Assembly: GCA_963849635.1 (NCBI GenBank)
Contig: CAWKIA010000040.1
Span: 124,001 to 188,000, forward strand
Reading direction: 5' to 3'
DNA from: CAVRUD01 sp963849635
GTDB taxonomy: Bacteria; Chloroflexota; Chloroflexia; Thermomicrobiales; UBA6265
DNA length: 64,000 nt
A model generated the notes under the pieces. It was not told the origin of the DNA. It saw only the letters and a list, made by a program, of their open reading frames with translations, and searched no databases. Both the position numbers and the translations under genes were made by a program. The stretch's first letter is position 1; each line of letters starts with the position of its first letter. Positions 10,285-20,745 of the stretch are shown piece after piece.

Positions 10285-11221
10285 ATGGGTATGTCCGGCA
10301 CCGACCGCATCGTCACCCGCCGCGCCGCTCTCGGGGGCATGAGCGCCGGCGCGCTCGGCCTGGCTCTCGCCGGAGCCGCGCGCCCGGCTGCTCGCCCAGG
10401 ACGATCCCGCCGAATCACTCCAGACCGAGGATGACGTCGTCTACGGCACGGTTGACGGGGTTGACTTGCTCCTGAACGTGGTGCGGCCGGCGGACCGCCC
10501 GGATCCCCGTCCGGCTGTGGTCGTGGTTCACGGCGGCGGGCTGGTCCAAGGGGGGCGTTGGGACCATGGTGAGGCCGCAATGGGCCTCGCTATGGCGGGC
10601 TACGCCACCTTTAGCATCGAGTACCGTCTCTTCGTCTCAGGCGACGAGGCCACCCTCTGGCCGGCCCAACTCGACGACGTCCAGCTGGCGGTGCGCTGGG
10701 TCCGCGCCAACGCCGACACCTACGGCGTTGACCCCGATCGGGTCGGCGCCTTCGGGTACTCCTCGGGCGGGCAACTCGCCGCGTTCCTGGGTACCCGCGA
10801 TACCCGCGATAGTGGCGACCCGGAACTCGCGGAGTACTCCAGCAAGGCCAATTGCGTCGTCACCATGGGCGGATTGTTCGACTTCACCTTCCCGGAAGCC
10901 CACCTGGACGGCGAGCAGATCGACGCCGAAATCCTCGGCGGCTCGCTTGAAGCATTGCCAGACTCGTCAGCCTACGAAGACTACTCCCCCATCACCTTCG
11001 TGGACGAAACCAGCGCCCCATTCCTAATCCTCCAAGAAGGCAACGAATTCCCCATCCCCTACGAACATTCGCGGCGGATGATGGCCGCGCTGCAGGAGGC
11101 CGGGGTCCAGGTCTCGTACAGTTGGTTCCCGGACTATGCCCACGATACCTGGCTCAGCTGGGCGCCGGAGGCGCCGGAAACGCTGGCGTTCTTCGCGCGG
11201 CATCTCCTCCCCGAGGAGTAG
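10285..11221 (+). CDS. Exported alpha/beta hydrolase (lipase/esterase type), frameshifted
   Basis: Starts at ATG 10285 behind AAGGAG. The N-terminus TRRAALGGMSAGALGLALAG is a Tat-type signal. Near 10375-10385 the frame slips by one extra base (removing one C of a CCC run restores AARRLLAQDDPAE), and the mature part continues to 11221. The hydrolase core shows the oxyanion-hole segment VVVHGGGLVQGG, the nucleophile elbow GYSSGGQLAA and a final YAHDTWLS histidine; the acid residue is unclear (LILQEGNEFPIPYEHS). About 311 residues after correction. This is the BD-FAE/hormone-sensitive-lipase-like group of carboxylic-ester hydrolases; substrate unknown. Confidence 0.8.
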
Positions 11222-11388
11222 CTGTCGCGGCCGCGGACCGTACGAATCGTCTCGTGGCTGACCAGCAGGTTCGCGGCTGGGTGCCGGGGTGACCGCGACG
11301 CTGAGGAGGTCTGGCGCCAGTATTGGCCCATCCATCGGCGAACCGGCCAACGAACTCAGGGCGATGATCGCGCGAGTGGGACCTGCAC

Positions 11389-12156
11389 TCAGGTGAGGCC
11401 AGCGATCGTCGCGTAGCCAACGGTGCCGTTGTAGGCGATCTCCTCGCTGGCGGTCGGGGTGGCGAAATACTCCGCTCGCCATGCGCCTAGGGCGTCGGAC
11501 GCAGCGGCTAGGTCCTCGGGGGTGTCCCAGATGTTGATCGCGATCCGGCCCTCAGGCCGTTCGAGCCAGCAGTACAGGACGAAGCCCGGCAAGCTCTTGA
11601 AGAGCGGGATCAGGGTTTCCGTCGCGATGCGGATCGCCTCCTCCAGGTCGAGCCCGGGCGCATTGGTCTGATCCCGCAACGTGAACGTCGTGCCGTGCAA
11701 GAACGGCGACAGCTCCGCGGGCGACCGATCGGTCGTCGCGTACATCCGGACGTTCCCTTCTGCCTTGAGCGGCGTTTCGGTGACGAAGCGGGGATCGAGT
11801 TGGTCGACGTACGCCTGAGAGACGTCCGCCACCGCGGGCGCGGCCTCCGCACCGGTCAGCGTCGTGAGATTGAAGGTGGTGGCTGGATCGGCGTCGTCGA
11901 ACACGAACGTGTAGCCGAGAAACCCGGGAACGGCCATCGTCGGCGGCAAGAACGTCGCCATGACATCGGGGTAGATGGCCTGGTTGAGCGCGGCCGACGG
12001 CTGCGTTCGCACCCGCGCGATCGCATAGGCCGGCATGTTGGCCGCATCCGCGGTGGGTGTGGCGTCCTGCCGAGCAGCCGCTCGGTGCGACACCATCGCG
12101 CCGACGCCTGCCGCCGCGGCTCCGCCAATCAGTTCTCGTCTACTAGTTCGCGCCAT
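11389..12156 (-). CDS. Tat-exported hypothetical protein with dimeric-barrel-like C-terminus
   Basis: 255 residues from ATG 12156, with GGAGGG about 8 bases upstream. TSRRELIGGAAAAGVGAMVS is a twin-arginine signal followed by an AxA-like cleavage region. The mature part contains two segments of the kind seen in antibiotic-biosynthesis-monooxygenase/EthD-like barrels (VLYCWLERPEGRIAINIW, then the helix EDLAAASDALGAWRAEYF). No catalytic residues are evident. It is divergently oriented to the next hydrolase gene with about 390 bases between them. Confidence 0.65.
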   Translation of the reverse strand: MARTSRRELIGGAAAAGVGAMVSHRAAARQDATPTADAANMPAYAIARVRTQPSAALNQAIYPDVMATFLPPTMAVPGFLGYTFVFDDADPATTFNLTTLTGAEAAPAVADVSQAYVDQLDPRFVTETPLKAEGNVRMYATTDRSPAELSPFLHGTTFTLRDQTNAPGLDLEEAIRIATETLIPLFKSLPGFVLYCWLERPEGRIAINIWDTPEDLAAASDALGAWRAEYFATPTASEEIAYNGTVGYATIAGLT

Positions 12157-12546
12157 CTCATTGCCCTCCAGCACGCCATGCCGCATCTCGCCGGCGCGCC
12201 CGTTTGCTGCGTCCACCTAACCGACCGGTTCGGCGCCGGCCGGGCGTGTCGTGTCCTCACGCGTGATTGGCGGGGAGCCACACTGCCAAAGGCGGCGTCC
12301 ACCGGCATTCGCTAGTCGCTATCACCAGGTCATCATAGCGAACGGGCTGGGGATCGGTGATCACCTCTCCGCGCGACGGACACCTTCCGGAGGGTGTCGG
12401 GTGTCTCAGAAACGCCCCAGCGTAAAGTTTTTCGTTCCGAATCGCGTAGGATCTCCGGATGCGGTGGATCATCTGAAGAGCGCACAATGTTGCCGTCATC
12501 GACTTCGCGGGCACAACCGACGCCCCGTGGGGAGACAGGGGAACGT
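12157..12546. other. Divergent intergenic region
   Basis: 390 bases between two divergently transcribed genes. Contains the near-palindrome at 12379-12398 and an AT-richer stretch around 12421-12445. No gene is seen and no convincing -35/-10 pair was found. Confidence 0.5.
12379..12398. promoter_or_regulatory. 20-bp near-palindrome, possible operator
   Basis: GACACCTTCC/GGAGGGTGTC matches its own reverse complement at 9 of 10 positions per half. It lies between divergent genes, about 150 bases before the hydrolase start at 12547. Operator function is inferred from position and symmetry only. Confidence 0.3.
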
Positions 12547-13430
12547 ATGCTGCGTGAGGAACGATTCTGGACCGGGACGGTCGAGCTCAATTACGGCGAA
12601 GGTCCGCCCAACGGGCCGCCGTTCGTGATCCTGCATGGTGGCGCCGGCAGCTGGCGCTACGCCGACGACCTCATCGCCCTGCTCGTCGCCCGGTGGCACG
12701 TCTACGCCCCGGACTTCCGCGGGCACGGGTTGTCGGGCCGCGTGCCGGGACGGTACGACCTGCGCGACTACGCTGCGGACACGGCCGCCTTCCTCGCCGG
12801 CGTGGTCCGCGAGCCGGCCGTCGTCTACGGCCACTCCCTCGGCGCCGAGGTCGCGATCATGGCGGCGGCGATGCAGCCCGGCCTCTTCCGGGCCGTCATC
12901 CACGGCGACGTCCAGTTCTCGCGCGACGATCACCCGCCCAAGGCCGACGAAGACAACCTCCAGTACAAGCTCCACATGGCGCAGAACGAGCTGTGGCATC
13001 GCCTCGCCGGGCGGCCGGTGGCGGAGATCGCGGCCGCCCTGCGGGACATGCCGGTGTTCGTGCCGGGGACCGAGGAGCCGGTCCGGGCGGGGGACATGTT
13101 CGGCGAAGAGCAACCCCTGGTTCGAGTTCCAGGCGACGAACCTCCATCGGCTGGACCCCGAGATGCTGGCGGCGGTGCGCGAGGGACGCGACGCCATGCG
13201 CGAAGGCTACGACCCGGAGACGCTCCTCCCGGCGATTTCCTGCTCCGGTGCTCATCCTCCAGGCGGATCCCGCCGCCGGGGGAGCCCTGTCGGATGCGGA
13301 GGTCGAGCTGGCACTGCGGCTCCTGCCCCGCGCCACGCACGTCCGGCTCGAGGGGATCGGCCACGAGTTGCACGGACTCCATGCTCAACGGGTGCTAGAC
13401 GCGATCGGCCCTTTCCTCGCCACGGTCTGA
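12547..13430 (+). CDS. Alpha/beta hydrolase, two frameshifts
   Basis: Corrected product about 294 residues. The N-terminal half in the first frame shows the oxyanion loop ILHGGAGSW, YAPDFRGHGLSG and the nucleophile elbow VVYGHSLGAEVA. An extra C in the CCCC run at 13114-13117 shifts the frame (correction gives EQPWFEFQATNLHRLD), and an extra T near 13242 shifts it again (correction gives AIPAPVLILQAD). The C-terminal GIGHELHGLHAQRVL supplies the catalytic His. Both lesions sit in homopolymers, so a functional gene with sequencing errors is likely. Members include haloalkane dehalogenase- and esterase-like enzymes; substrate unknown. Confidence 0.78.
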
Positions 13431-13516
13431 CGACCTGACGCATGCATCTCGTAGGAGGTGGTCGCAGCGGCGCGGGAACAGCCGGTCGTGCCTCGCCTAC
13501 GCGATCCGGCCGAGGC

Positions 13517-14215
13517 CTATGTGGGCTGCGAGGCTGGGGCCTCCAGGAGGTCGCGGGCAGCGACGAAGAAGAGCGCGAAGGAGGCAGCCTGGATCACGTG
13601 GTAGAGGGCGTTGTGCCCGAAGTAGCGTGGATGGAGGCCGATCTCCAGACGCTGGACGACGGCCGCGACGAGGGCAACCAGCACGGCGGCGATGCCCAAC
13701 AGGCTGCCCCGATCCCGCTGCTGGGCGTAGCGTCGACATAGGATCCAGAGCAGGAAGAGCGCGCTCGGGACGTACGCGAGCATCGCGATCCGGAAGTCGC
13801 GCGGGCCAACGAGGACGATCAGCCCGTAGGCGGTGGCGACCACGGTTGTGCTGGCGATCAGGCGACGAGCCGCGGCCCGAGGAAGGCCGATCTCGGCGCC
13901 GATCGCGGCCAGCGACACGGCAGAGGCGCCGAGCGCGAGCAAGGTCGTCACCTGCAGGACGTCGCGGCCGCGTTTGCGCCCCTCCCTACGAAGGAAGCCG
14001 TGATCCGCGGCGCCGGCGATCGAGGCGGCCGCGGCAGCGCTGAACAGGGCGATGCTCCACCGGCGCTGACCGTGATCGGTGCGTGGGGGTCCGGGCAAGC
14101 ACCGCGGCGAAGATCGCAGTTTCTAGCGCCAGCCCTACGTCGGTGAGCGTGACATCCGGTTCATCGACGGCAAACGGTCGTCGCCACCACCCGGGAGCGG
14201 CGAGCGTGTTCCGGT
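13517..14215 (-). CDS. Multi-spanning membrane protein, frameshifted
   Basis: The main frame (stop at 13517) encodes about six hydrophobic helices, including VLQVTTLLALGASAVSLAAI, VATAYGLIVLVG and AMLAYVPSALFLLWIL, ending with GHNALYHVIQAASFALFFVA before LLEAP. The matching N-terminus, DVTLTDVGLALETAIFAAVL, lies in another frame upstream (about 14090-14180), so at least one single-base shift separates them. No start codon is clear in the upstream frame. It looks like an uncharacterised integral membrane family with a conserved GHNALYH segment; no function assigned. Confidence 0.55.
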
Positions 14216-14319
14216 CTCAAGCTCGACAGCGTGCGCTGGATCACGAATCGCCTCATGCTCGTCATTGGTGACTTCCTCCGGCTCGCCCCTGGGCCACCGC
14301 CTTCCCTGCCGGTATCCCT

Positions 14320-15150
14320 CTATGGCGTCGGCCATGGGCGAACCCACGCGGCTGGCCGCTTCTCTAGGAAGGCTCCGAGTCCCTCGCGGCCTTCGTCGCT
14401 GGCCAACCGTTCGGCGTGCAGGCGCACGACAGCGTCGCGGCGTGCCCCCTCGTCGAGGCCGTCCAGCATCTGCGGTATGCGCTTGATAGCGGAAAGCGCC
14501 CCCGGCGCCGACCGCAGCAGGTCGGCGATCGTCTCGTCCAGGACCGTACCGAGGGCACCCGCCGATGCCCGCCGGTGGACCAGGCCGACCCGTAGCGCCT
14601 CATCCACGCCGAACGGCGCCGCCAGCAGCATCAGGGCCTTCGCCTGGCGGACGCCGAGCGTCGCGATCACGTAGGGTGCGATCGCGGCGGGGACCAGTCC
14701 GAGGCGGGCCTCGCTCAACGAGAACTGGGCGCCTTCCTCCGCGACGACGATGTCGGCGGCACACAGGAGACCCAGACCGCCCCCGTACGCGGCCCCGTGG
14801 ACGCCCGCGACGACCGGCACCGGGCAGGCCTCGATCGCCGCCAGGAGGCGTGCGAGCGCATCCGCGCTCGTCCCGCCCCGTCCGGACGCTGCCGCCTCGG
14901 CGTACTCGGCGATGTCGCCGCCGGCGCAGAACGCCGGACCCTCGCCGGTGAGGACGACGACCCGCGTCGGGCCCCCTTCTTGGACCGACTCGACGTGACG
15001 GAGCAACGCGTCGATGAGCGAGCGCGAGAGCGCGTTGCGTCGGGCGGCACGGGTCAACGTGATCCATTGCACCGGTCCCTCGTGCCGCACGGAGACCTCG
15101 ATGCCTTCCGACGGAACGGATGACGGCCGGGTCTCCCGGTCCGAGGTCAT
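14320..15150 (-). CDS. Enoyl-CoA hydratase/isomerase (crotonase) family protein
   Basis: 276 residues. Crotonase fold: substrate/oxyanion segments GPAFCAGGDIAEYAEAA and GVHGAAYGGGLGLLCAADIV, followed by SEARLGLVPAAIAPYV, where family members often carry the second catalytic Glu. The position usually occupied by the first catalytic Glu has Ala/Ala-Tyr, so the reaction may be isomerase- or hydrolase-like rather than hydratase. The ATG at 15150 overlaps the stop of the upstream GNAT gene (ATGA), indicating translational coupling. Confidence 0.85.
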   Translation of the reverse strand: MTSDRETRPSSVPSEGIEVSVRHEGPVQWITLTRAARRNALSRSLIDALLRHVESVQEGGPTRVVVLTGEGPAFCAGGDIAEYAEAAASGRGGTSADALARLLAAIEACPVPVVAGVHGAAYGGGLGLLCAADIVVAEEGAQFSLSEARLGLVPAAIAPYVIATLGVRQAKALMLLAAPFGVDEALRVGLVHRRASAGALGTVLDETIADLLRSAPGALSAIKRIPQMLDGLDEGARRDAVVRLHAERLASDEGREGLGAFLEKRPAAWVRPWPTP

Positions 15151-16185
15151 GGCACACCCCCTACATCTTCCGGCTGCGACGTCCCGTGGAGATCGCTCGG
15201 GATGCGCGCCGCCGAGGGGCGCTCGTCCCGTTGGAGCGTGATCCACGTGGCATTCCTGACGAACCCCATCGACTCGTTGATCCGCACCATCGAGGCGTTC
15301 TGGGCGCTGTTCCACGTCCGAATTTCCCGGAAGCCGCGCCTGTGCGCGAGGGCGGCGAGGTGGAGCTTGAGCCCCGAGACGATGCCTCGCCCGCGAAAGG
15401 ACGGCAGGCACCCGGTCATCCGCCCTGATAGCACGTCCGGGAGCCCCGGATGGCGGACGAACGCGCACAAGGCTACGTAGCGCCCTTCGGCGACGGCCAG
15501 GAGAACGGCGTCCGGGAGGACGTTGGGCGCATTGAGTTCCCGGGCTACGAACTGGGAGAACGGGATGTCGGTGATGGTCTCGGCGGTCGGGACATCCCGG
15601 ATGCAGGCGAGGTATAGGGCGTATACGTCCTTGAGCACGTCCGGATTCCGTCCCCGTTCGGAGGCCAGGGAGGTAATCGTGATGCCCTGGCCGGCGAGCG
15701 ATGCGTCGGCGTCAGCGGAGTGGGCTGGGTCGAAGGCCGGGACCGCCAGACGGGACTCCCACGTTTCCTCGACCGCCGCGAACTCCCGAGTCTCCATGAA
15801 GGAGAGACTCGCCGTCATATCGCCGCGGACGCGCGCGCTCACGGCGGTCGCCCGGCGGGCACGCAATTCGCTCGTCAACTGGTCGTGCAGCTGGCCGCCG
15901 ATGCCGTGGCGTTGCGACCCTGGCGCGACGTAGATGCCGATGCGGAATCTGTTGCGGATGGAACTGGTGCGGCAGGTGATTCAGTTGGCCCCAGGCGACG
16001 ATGCGCCCCGACGCGTCCTCGCCAACCAGCCGGAGCAGGTCGTACCGCTCGCGATCCCACAGTCGGTCCCGCCGGCGGACATCGTCCACGTTGCGCGGAT
16101 CGTCGGGGAAAATCGCATTCGCGACCTCGACCATTTCCGCGTAATCCCGATCGTCGAACAACCGCAGCCGCACCGGCACCGCCAT
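15147..16185 (-). CDS. Tandem GNAT-domain acetyltransferase, frameshifted
   Basis: Starts MAVPVRLRLFDDRDYAEM at 16185. An extra C near 15950-15960 shifts the frame; with it removed, HQFHPNRFRIGIYVAPGS joins the downstream frame. Two GNAT acetyl-CoA loops are visible: GSQRHGIGGQL in the first half and FRGRGIVSGLKL in the second, followed by the Asn/Ala-rich end AQNASMVRINESMGF typical of the fold. About 345 residues, i.e. a double-GNAT protein. It precedes and overlaps the crotonase gene, suggesting joint function, perhaps acyl-CoA-dependent modification of a small molecule. Confidence 0.75.
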
Positions 16186-16369
16186 GGGACCCCCGTCATC
16201 GTCTGTCCGCCTGCGGTCTCGCGTCTCGGTGGGCGCGGCCTGTCATGCTATCGTGGCCCCGGGTGCCGGAGCAACCACGGCGCGCCGCGACGCCGGACGG
16301 AGACCGGCGCTCGGAATGCGTGGTGGAACGCACCGCGCTCGCACCCTGATCTCCGCCGCGGTCGAGTCC

Positions 16370-17920
16370 ATGAGTGAGGGGCCCGTGTCGCCACTCGTGC
16401 GGAACGTGCTGTCCACGTACGCCGTCCGGTTCGTCAGCGTCGCGAGCGGGCTGGTCCTCTTCCCCTTTGTCGCGCATCATCTCGGGCTGACGCGGTACGG
16501 ACTGTGGTTGCTCGTCAGCAGTTCCGTCGGGATCTTCTACATAGCCGACTTTGGCATGGGCACCGCGACGCTCCGCTATGTTGCCGAGCGGCACGCCCGC
16601 GGGGACAGGCACGGTCTCGACCAGATCATCTCAACGAGCCTGGCCTTCTTCGTCGCGCTCGGGATCGGACTCACGCTCGCGTATCTGGGCTGCATGGCCG
16701 TCGTCTGGTCGCACCTCAACATCCCGCCGGCGGACACCCGGCTCGCGGTCACGATGCTGCTCTGGGCAGCGGGCTCGGCGTTCTTGCTCGGCCTGCCGCT
16801 AAGTCTGTTCGGCACGATCCTCCTCGGGATCCAACGCGCCGATGTCGCCAATGCGCTCCAGTTGGCCCAGGCGCTGGTTCGGGTCCTGTCCGTTATCGTC
16901 CTCTTGCAGGCGGGGTTCGGTGTCCTGGCGGTCGTGATGGCCGATGCCCTGATCGGTGTCGCGACCGGCTGCGGCTACGTCCTCGCCTGCCGGCGCCTGC
17001 TCCCTCAGGCGCGAGTTGCCGTGTCGCTCGTGAGCCGGTCGCTGCTGGCCTCGATGACGCCGTACAGCCTGCGCGTCTTCGCGATGAGCATGTCCGCCCT
17101 GGCCATCTTCCAGACGGATGCCTTCATCGTCGGCGCGTTCCTCCCGGTGGCGATGGTGACCGTTTACACCGGCGCGTACCGCATCTACCAGGTGTGTCGG
17201 CAGATCACCTACGCGCTCATCAACCCGCTCGTCCCGGATGCGGCCCGGGCCACCGCCCTCGACCAGCCCGCCAGGGTGCAGGCGTTGCTCTCGCGAGGGA
17301 CCAAGTATTCGAACGGGCTCACCTTGCTGCTCGCCGTGCCGGCGACCCTCTTCGCGGAACCGCTGCTCGTCGCCTGGGCGGGCGCGGATTTCGGCGAGGG
17401 CGCCCCGGCGCTCCAGGTGCTGCTATTGAGCCTGCTGGCCAACAACAACCACCTCGTGGCGTTCGCGCTCCTGACCGGCGTGGGCCGCATCGGGGCCTAC
17501 CTGCGCTACCAGACGCTGTGGGCCGCCGCCAACCTCGTCCTCAGCCTCGCTCTCGTGGAGAGGATCGGGTTGGTCGGGGTGGCCCTGGGAACGGCCCTCC
17601 CCGTGGTGGTGTTGGAGCCGTTCTACCTCCGGACGGCGATCCGCGAGATTGGGGTCGACGGTCGCCGGTTCCTGGTCGATGCCGTCTTCCGCCCCGGCGT
17701 TGCGGCGTTGGTTGCCGCTGTTCCGGTCCTCGGCGCGCTCGCCCTGACGGCCGGTGTCACGCCCATGCGGGCGGTGGGGCTGTCGGTCGCGTACGCGGCT
17801 CTGTTCTCGTTCGCCTTCTACCGCCTGAGCATCGACCAGGAAGATCGCCGCCTGGTCGGCCGCATGCTGCACAGTATTCCCCGGCCGTCCGCGCTGCGTC
17901 AGAATGGAACGGTGCTTTGA
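16370..17920 (+). CDS. Polysaccharide/lipid flippase (MATE-MOP, Wzx-like)
   Basis: 516 residues with about 12-14 membrane helices; the first segment is LVRNVLSTYAVRFVSVASGL, followed by HHLGLTRYGLWLLVSSSVG, the usual signature of Wzx/RfbX-type polysaccharide exporters. A second half repeats the arrangement (VALGTALPVVVLEPFYLRTA). The frame is open to 16184, but sequence before the ATG at 16370 looks non-coding. It would flip lipid-linked oligosaccharides across the membrane. No glycosyltransferases are adjacent, which is unusual for this role. Confidence 0.83.
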   Translation: MSEGPVSPLVRNVLSTYAVRFVSVASGLVLFPFVAHHLGLTRYGLWLLVSSSVGIFYIADFGMGTATLRYVAERHARGDRHGLDQIISTSLAFFVALGIGLTLAYLGCMAVVWSHLNIPPADTRLAVTMLLWAAGSAFLLGLPLSLFGTILLGIQRADVANALQLAQALVRVLSVIVLLQAGFGVLAVVMADALIGVATGCGYVLACRRLLPQARVAVSLVSRSLLASMTPYSLRVFAMSMSALAIFQTDAFIVGAFLPVAMVTVYTGAYRIYQVCRQITYALINPLVPDAARATALDQPARVQALLSRGTKYSNGLTLLLAVPATLFAEPLLVAWAGADFGEGAPALQVLLLSLLANNNHLVAFALLTGVGRIGAYLRYQTLWAAANLVLSLALVERIGLVGVALGTALPVVVLEPFYLRTAIREIGVDGRRFLVDAVFRPGVAALVAAVPVLGALALTAGVTPMRAVGLSVAYAALFSFAFYRLSIDQEDRRLVGRMLHSIPRPSALRQNGTVL

Positions 17921-17925
17921 AGGGC

Positions 17926-18098
17926 GTTTCGGGGACGATGGGGCGCAGGGCTACATCTTCGTGGAACCCATGCAGGGCGTCTATCTGGGCGTTCTGATCG
18001 TGTTGACGGTGCTTGCCGTCAATTTCGTCGGCGAAGGGCTGCGCGAGGCGTTCGATCCGCGTCTCGCTGGCCGCTTACTTCTTACTCGATCGACATGA
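17926..18098 (+). pseudogene. OppC/DppC-type permease C-terminal relic
   Basis: Only the last membrane helix and tail remain: GYIFVEPMQGVYLGVLIVLT, then VLAVNFVGEGLREAFDPRL, the well-known end of dipeptide/oligopeptide ABC permeases (compare AFTFLGDGLRDAMDP in the intact copy at 58536-59498). It lies 6 bases past the flippase stop and 28 bases before the aminotransferase, so an upstream transporter of the amino-sugar operon was probably lost by a deletion that joined the flippase to it. Confidence 0.75.
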
Positions 18099-18125
18099 CA
18101 CGTGAAACGGGACGGAGTAACGAGC

Positions 18126-19351
18126 ATGGGAACTGAGCAGGCAGTCATCAACCGGCTGGCGATCGATGGTGGCGACCCCGTGCGGACCGAGCCGTTCCCG
18201 AGTTGGCCGGTCTACGGTGATCGGGAGGAACAACTGCTCCTCGACGTGCTCCATTCCGGTCACTGGGGATGCGATTACCGGCGACAAGGTGAACACCTTC
18301 GCGGCCAAGTTCGCGGCGTATCAGGGTGCCCAATTCGGGATCTGCGTGCCGAACGGGACGCTGGCGATTCAGCTGGGACTGAAGGCGCTTGGCGTTGGCC
18401 CAGGCGACGAGGTCATCACGACGCCGTACACCTTTATCGCCACCCCGAGCGCCGCGCTGATGCTGGGGGCAAAGCCGGTCTTCGTCGACATCGATCCTGA
18501 CACCTGCAATATCGATCCGGCGAAGATTGCCGGAGCCATTACTGAGCGGACGAAGGCCATCATCCCGGTCCATATCGGCGGTCAACCGGCCGACATGGAC
18601 GGGGTGCTGGCGGTCGCCAGGGAGCACGGATTGCGCGTATTGGAGGATGCGTGCCAGGCCTGGGGCGCGGAGTGGGCCGGGGACAGGGTCGGCGCGATCG
18701 GCGATCTCGGCTGCTTCAGCTTCCAGGCGGGCAAGAACATCAACGCGGGCGAGGGCGGCATCATCGTCACGAACGATCCCGAGCTGGCCGAGCTGTGCTG
18801 GTCGCTCCACAACGTCGGCCGCGTTCGGGGTGGAGCGTGGTACCAGCACGAGATCCTCGGCTGGAATTTTCGGATGACCGAGTGGCAGGGTGCTGTCTTG
18901 CTGGCCCAGTTGGAGCGTCTGCCTGAGCAAGAGCCGGTCCGAGAGGCCGGGGCGCGCTACCTCGAACGCCGCGCTGGCCGAAGTGGACGGGATCTCCCCT
19001 GTCGCGGTCCACCCAAGGGTGACCCGCCATGGCCACCATCTCTACCCCGTCCGGTATGATCCGGCGGCGTTCGGCGGCCGAGGACGGGACGAGTTCCTCC
19101 GCGCGATCCAGGGCGAAGGCATCACCTGCGTGAGCGCCGGCTATGTGCCCCTGACCTCCTCACCGGCGATCCGCCGGGCGCTCGTCGAACAGTTCGGTGA
19201 AGAGAGCCTCGCGCAACTCGACGCCTGCCCCAACGCGGAGGAGGTCTCCCGCAACGTCTTCTGGCTGAGCCAAAACGCCCTGCTCGGCGATGAGGCGGCT
19301 CTGGAGAGCATCGTGACCGCGATCCGCAAGGTCCAGGCGGCGTGGAGTTGA
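18126..19351 (+). CDS. DegT/DnrJ/EryC1/StrS-family aminotransferase, two frameshifts
   Basis: PLP-dependent sugar or cyclitol aminotransferase, about 408 residues after correction. The start ATG has GGAG about 9 bases upstream; N-terminal LAIDGGDPVRTEPFPSWP is typical. An extra G in the GGGG run near 18267 and an extra base near 18965 shift the frame. The core has GTLAIQLGLKALGVGPGDE, DIDPDTCNIDP, EDACQAWGA and the Schiff-base Lys in SFQAGKNINAGEGG. The third frame carries the C-terminal domain to 19351. It opens the amino-sugar operon; it may interconvert an amino and a keto sugar or cyclitol. Confidence 0.85.
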
Positions 19352-20745
19352 TCGTGGAGAGCACCGGCACAACGGCCCACCAGGTCACGGGCATCTATCT
19401 CGGCGCGGCGAGCGGCGACATCACGCCCCCGATCGGCAGCGATCTCTCGGGCTACATCGCCCGCCCGGAGCCCATGGCCGGGGTTCACGATCCCCTCTTC
19501 GTCAAGGCGATGGTCTGGGCCGAAGACTCCGCGCTGACCAACGCGGCGGCACTGGTGACGCTCGATGTCGTCGATATTGAGGCGAACGAGGTTGCCACGA
19601 TCCGCGAGCGGGTGTTCGCGCTCACCGGCATTCCCGGCGAGCGCGTCGGCATCACCTGCACGCATACCCACGGTGGCCCGGCGACGATGCCGGAAGGCCG
19701 GCTCGGACGCTGCGATCTCTCCTACCTCGACGGCATCTGCCAGACCGCGGCGGAGACGGTCGCGATCGCGACTCAGGCGCTGGAGCCGGTGGTCATGCGC
19801 TGGGCCAGCGGTGACGAGCCGACCGTCGGCGTAAACCGGCGAATCCCCGGCGGGATCATCGACCCTGCTGTCCCCGTCCTTCGCTTTCAGCGCCACGATG
19901 GAACCGTGGTGGCTTTGCTCGTCAGCTACGGTTGTCACCCGGTGACGCTCGGGCCGAATAATCTCCAGGCAACGGCCGACTATCCCGGCTACGTCCGGCG
20001 GACGCTCGAAGCGGTCTACCCAGACGCAACCGCGCACTTCGTGACCGGCTGCTGCGGCCAGGTCAACAACGGCCACACCTCCCGCGACGGCGACAAAGGC
20101 CAGGGGATGCAGTGGCGTACCTTCGCCGAGGCGGAGAGGATCGGGCGGGCAATTGCCGGTGCGGCTATCCAGGCCGCAGAGCAGGCCGCCCGCGTCGACG
20201 CGGCCCTGCCCGTCGCCGAAGTCGGGGCTCCTCCCGGCCCGGGTGCGGACGGCCCGCCGGACAGTTCCCTTTCCCTTCCTTCCGACGCCGGATGAGCGCG
20301 GAAATCGAGCGGCTTGGCCGAGGCGTGGCGAGCGGAGGCGCGGGAGATTGAGCAGCGCGAGCGACGCCCAGGCGAACTCGAACGCCTGCAGGTCTTCCTC
20401 GCCTGGGCGGATGAGGTGAAATCGGGCGCTGCCGTCGAGGAGGTCAACGCCGAGGTGATGGTCATTGCCATCGGCGACGTCACTCTGGTCTTGCTGCCCG
20501 GGGAATCGTTCGTGGAGTTCGGCCTGGAGATCAAGGAGCGGACCGCGCCCCGCCAGGTGATGACGCTGGCTTACTCGAACGGTTGTCCCGGGTATATCCC
20601 CCACCGGTCGGCCTATCCCGCCGGTGGCTATGAGGTCGATGAGGCGTACCGATACTACGGCCGCCCGGCCTGCTTTGCCCCCGAAGCCGGAGAAGCGCTC
20701 GTCGCGGCCGCCATCGAGCTCGTCGCTGAGGTGTCTGAAGGATGA
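19342..20745 (+). CDS. Neutral/alkaline ceramidase-like hydrolase, multiple frameshifts
   Basis: The first frame (to 20295) shows the neutral-ceramidase-type N-terminal domain: GDITPPIGSDLSGY, the zinc-binding THTHGGP, SYGCHPVTLG, ADYPGYVRR and TGCCGQVNNGH. Between about 20230 and 20315 the translation passes through three frames (PFPFLPTPDER, AEIERL, AEAWRAEAREIEQ) and returns for the C-terminal VMVIAIGDVTLVLLPGESFV and SNGCPGYIPHRSAYPAGGYE. All shifts are single-base gains. About 465 residues. Such proteins occur widely in sugar clusters and are probably amidases, here perhaps releasing an N-acyl group from an amino sugar or cyclitol. Overlaps the neighbours at both ends. Confidence 0.8.

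Noticed and set aside
13100..13140. T-loop-like GGTTCGAGTTCC suggesting a tRNA
   Set aside because: It lies inside the hydrolase gene, encodes the conserved WFEFQATN segment, and has no cloverleaf partners.
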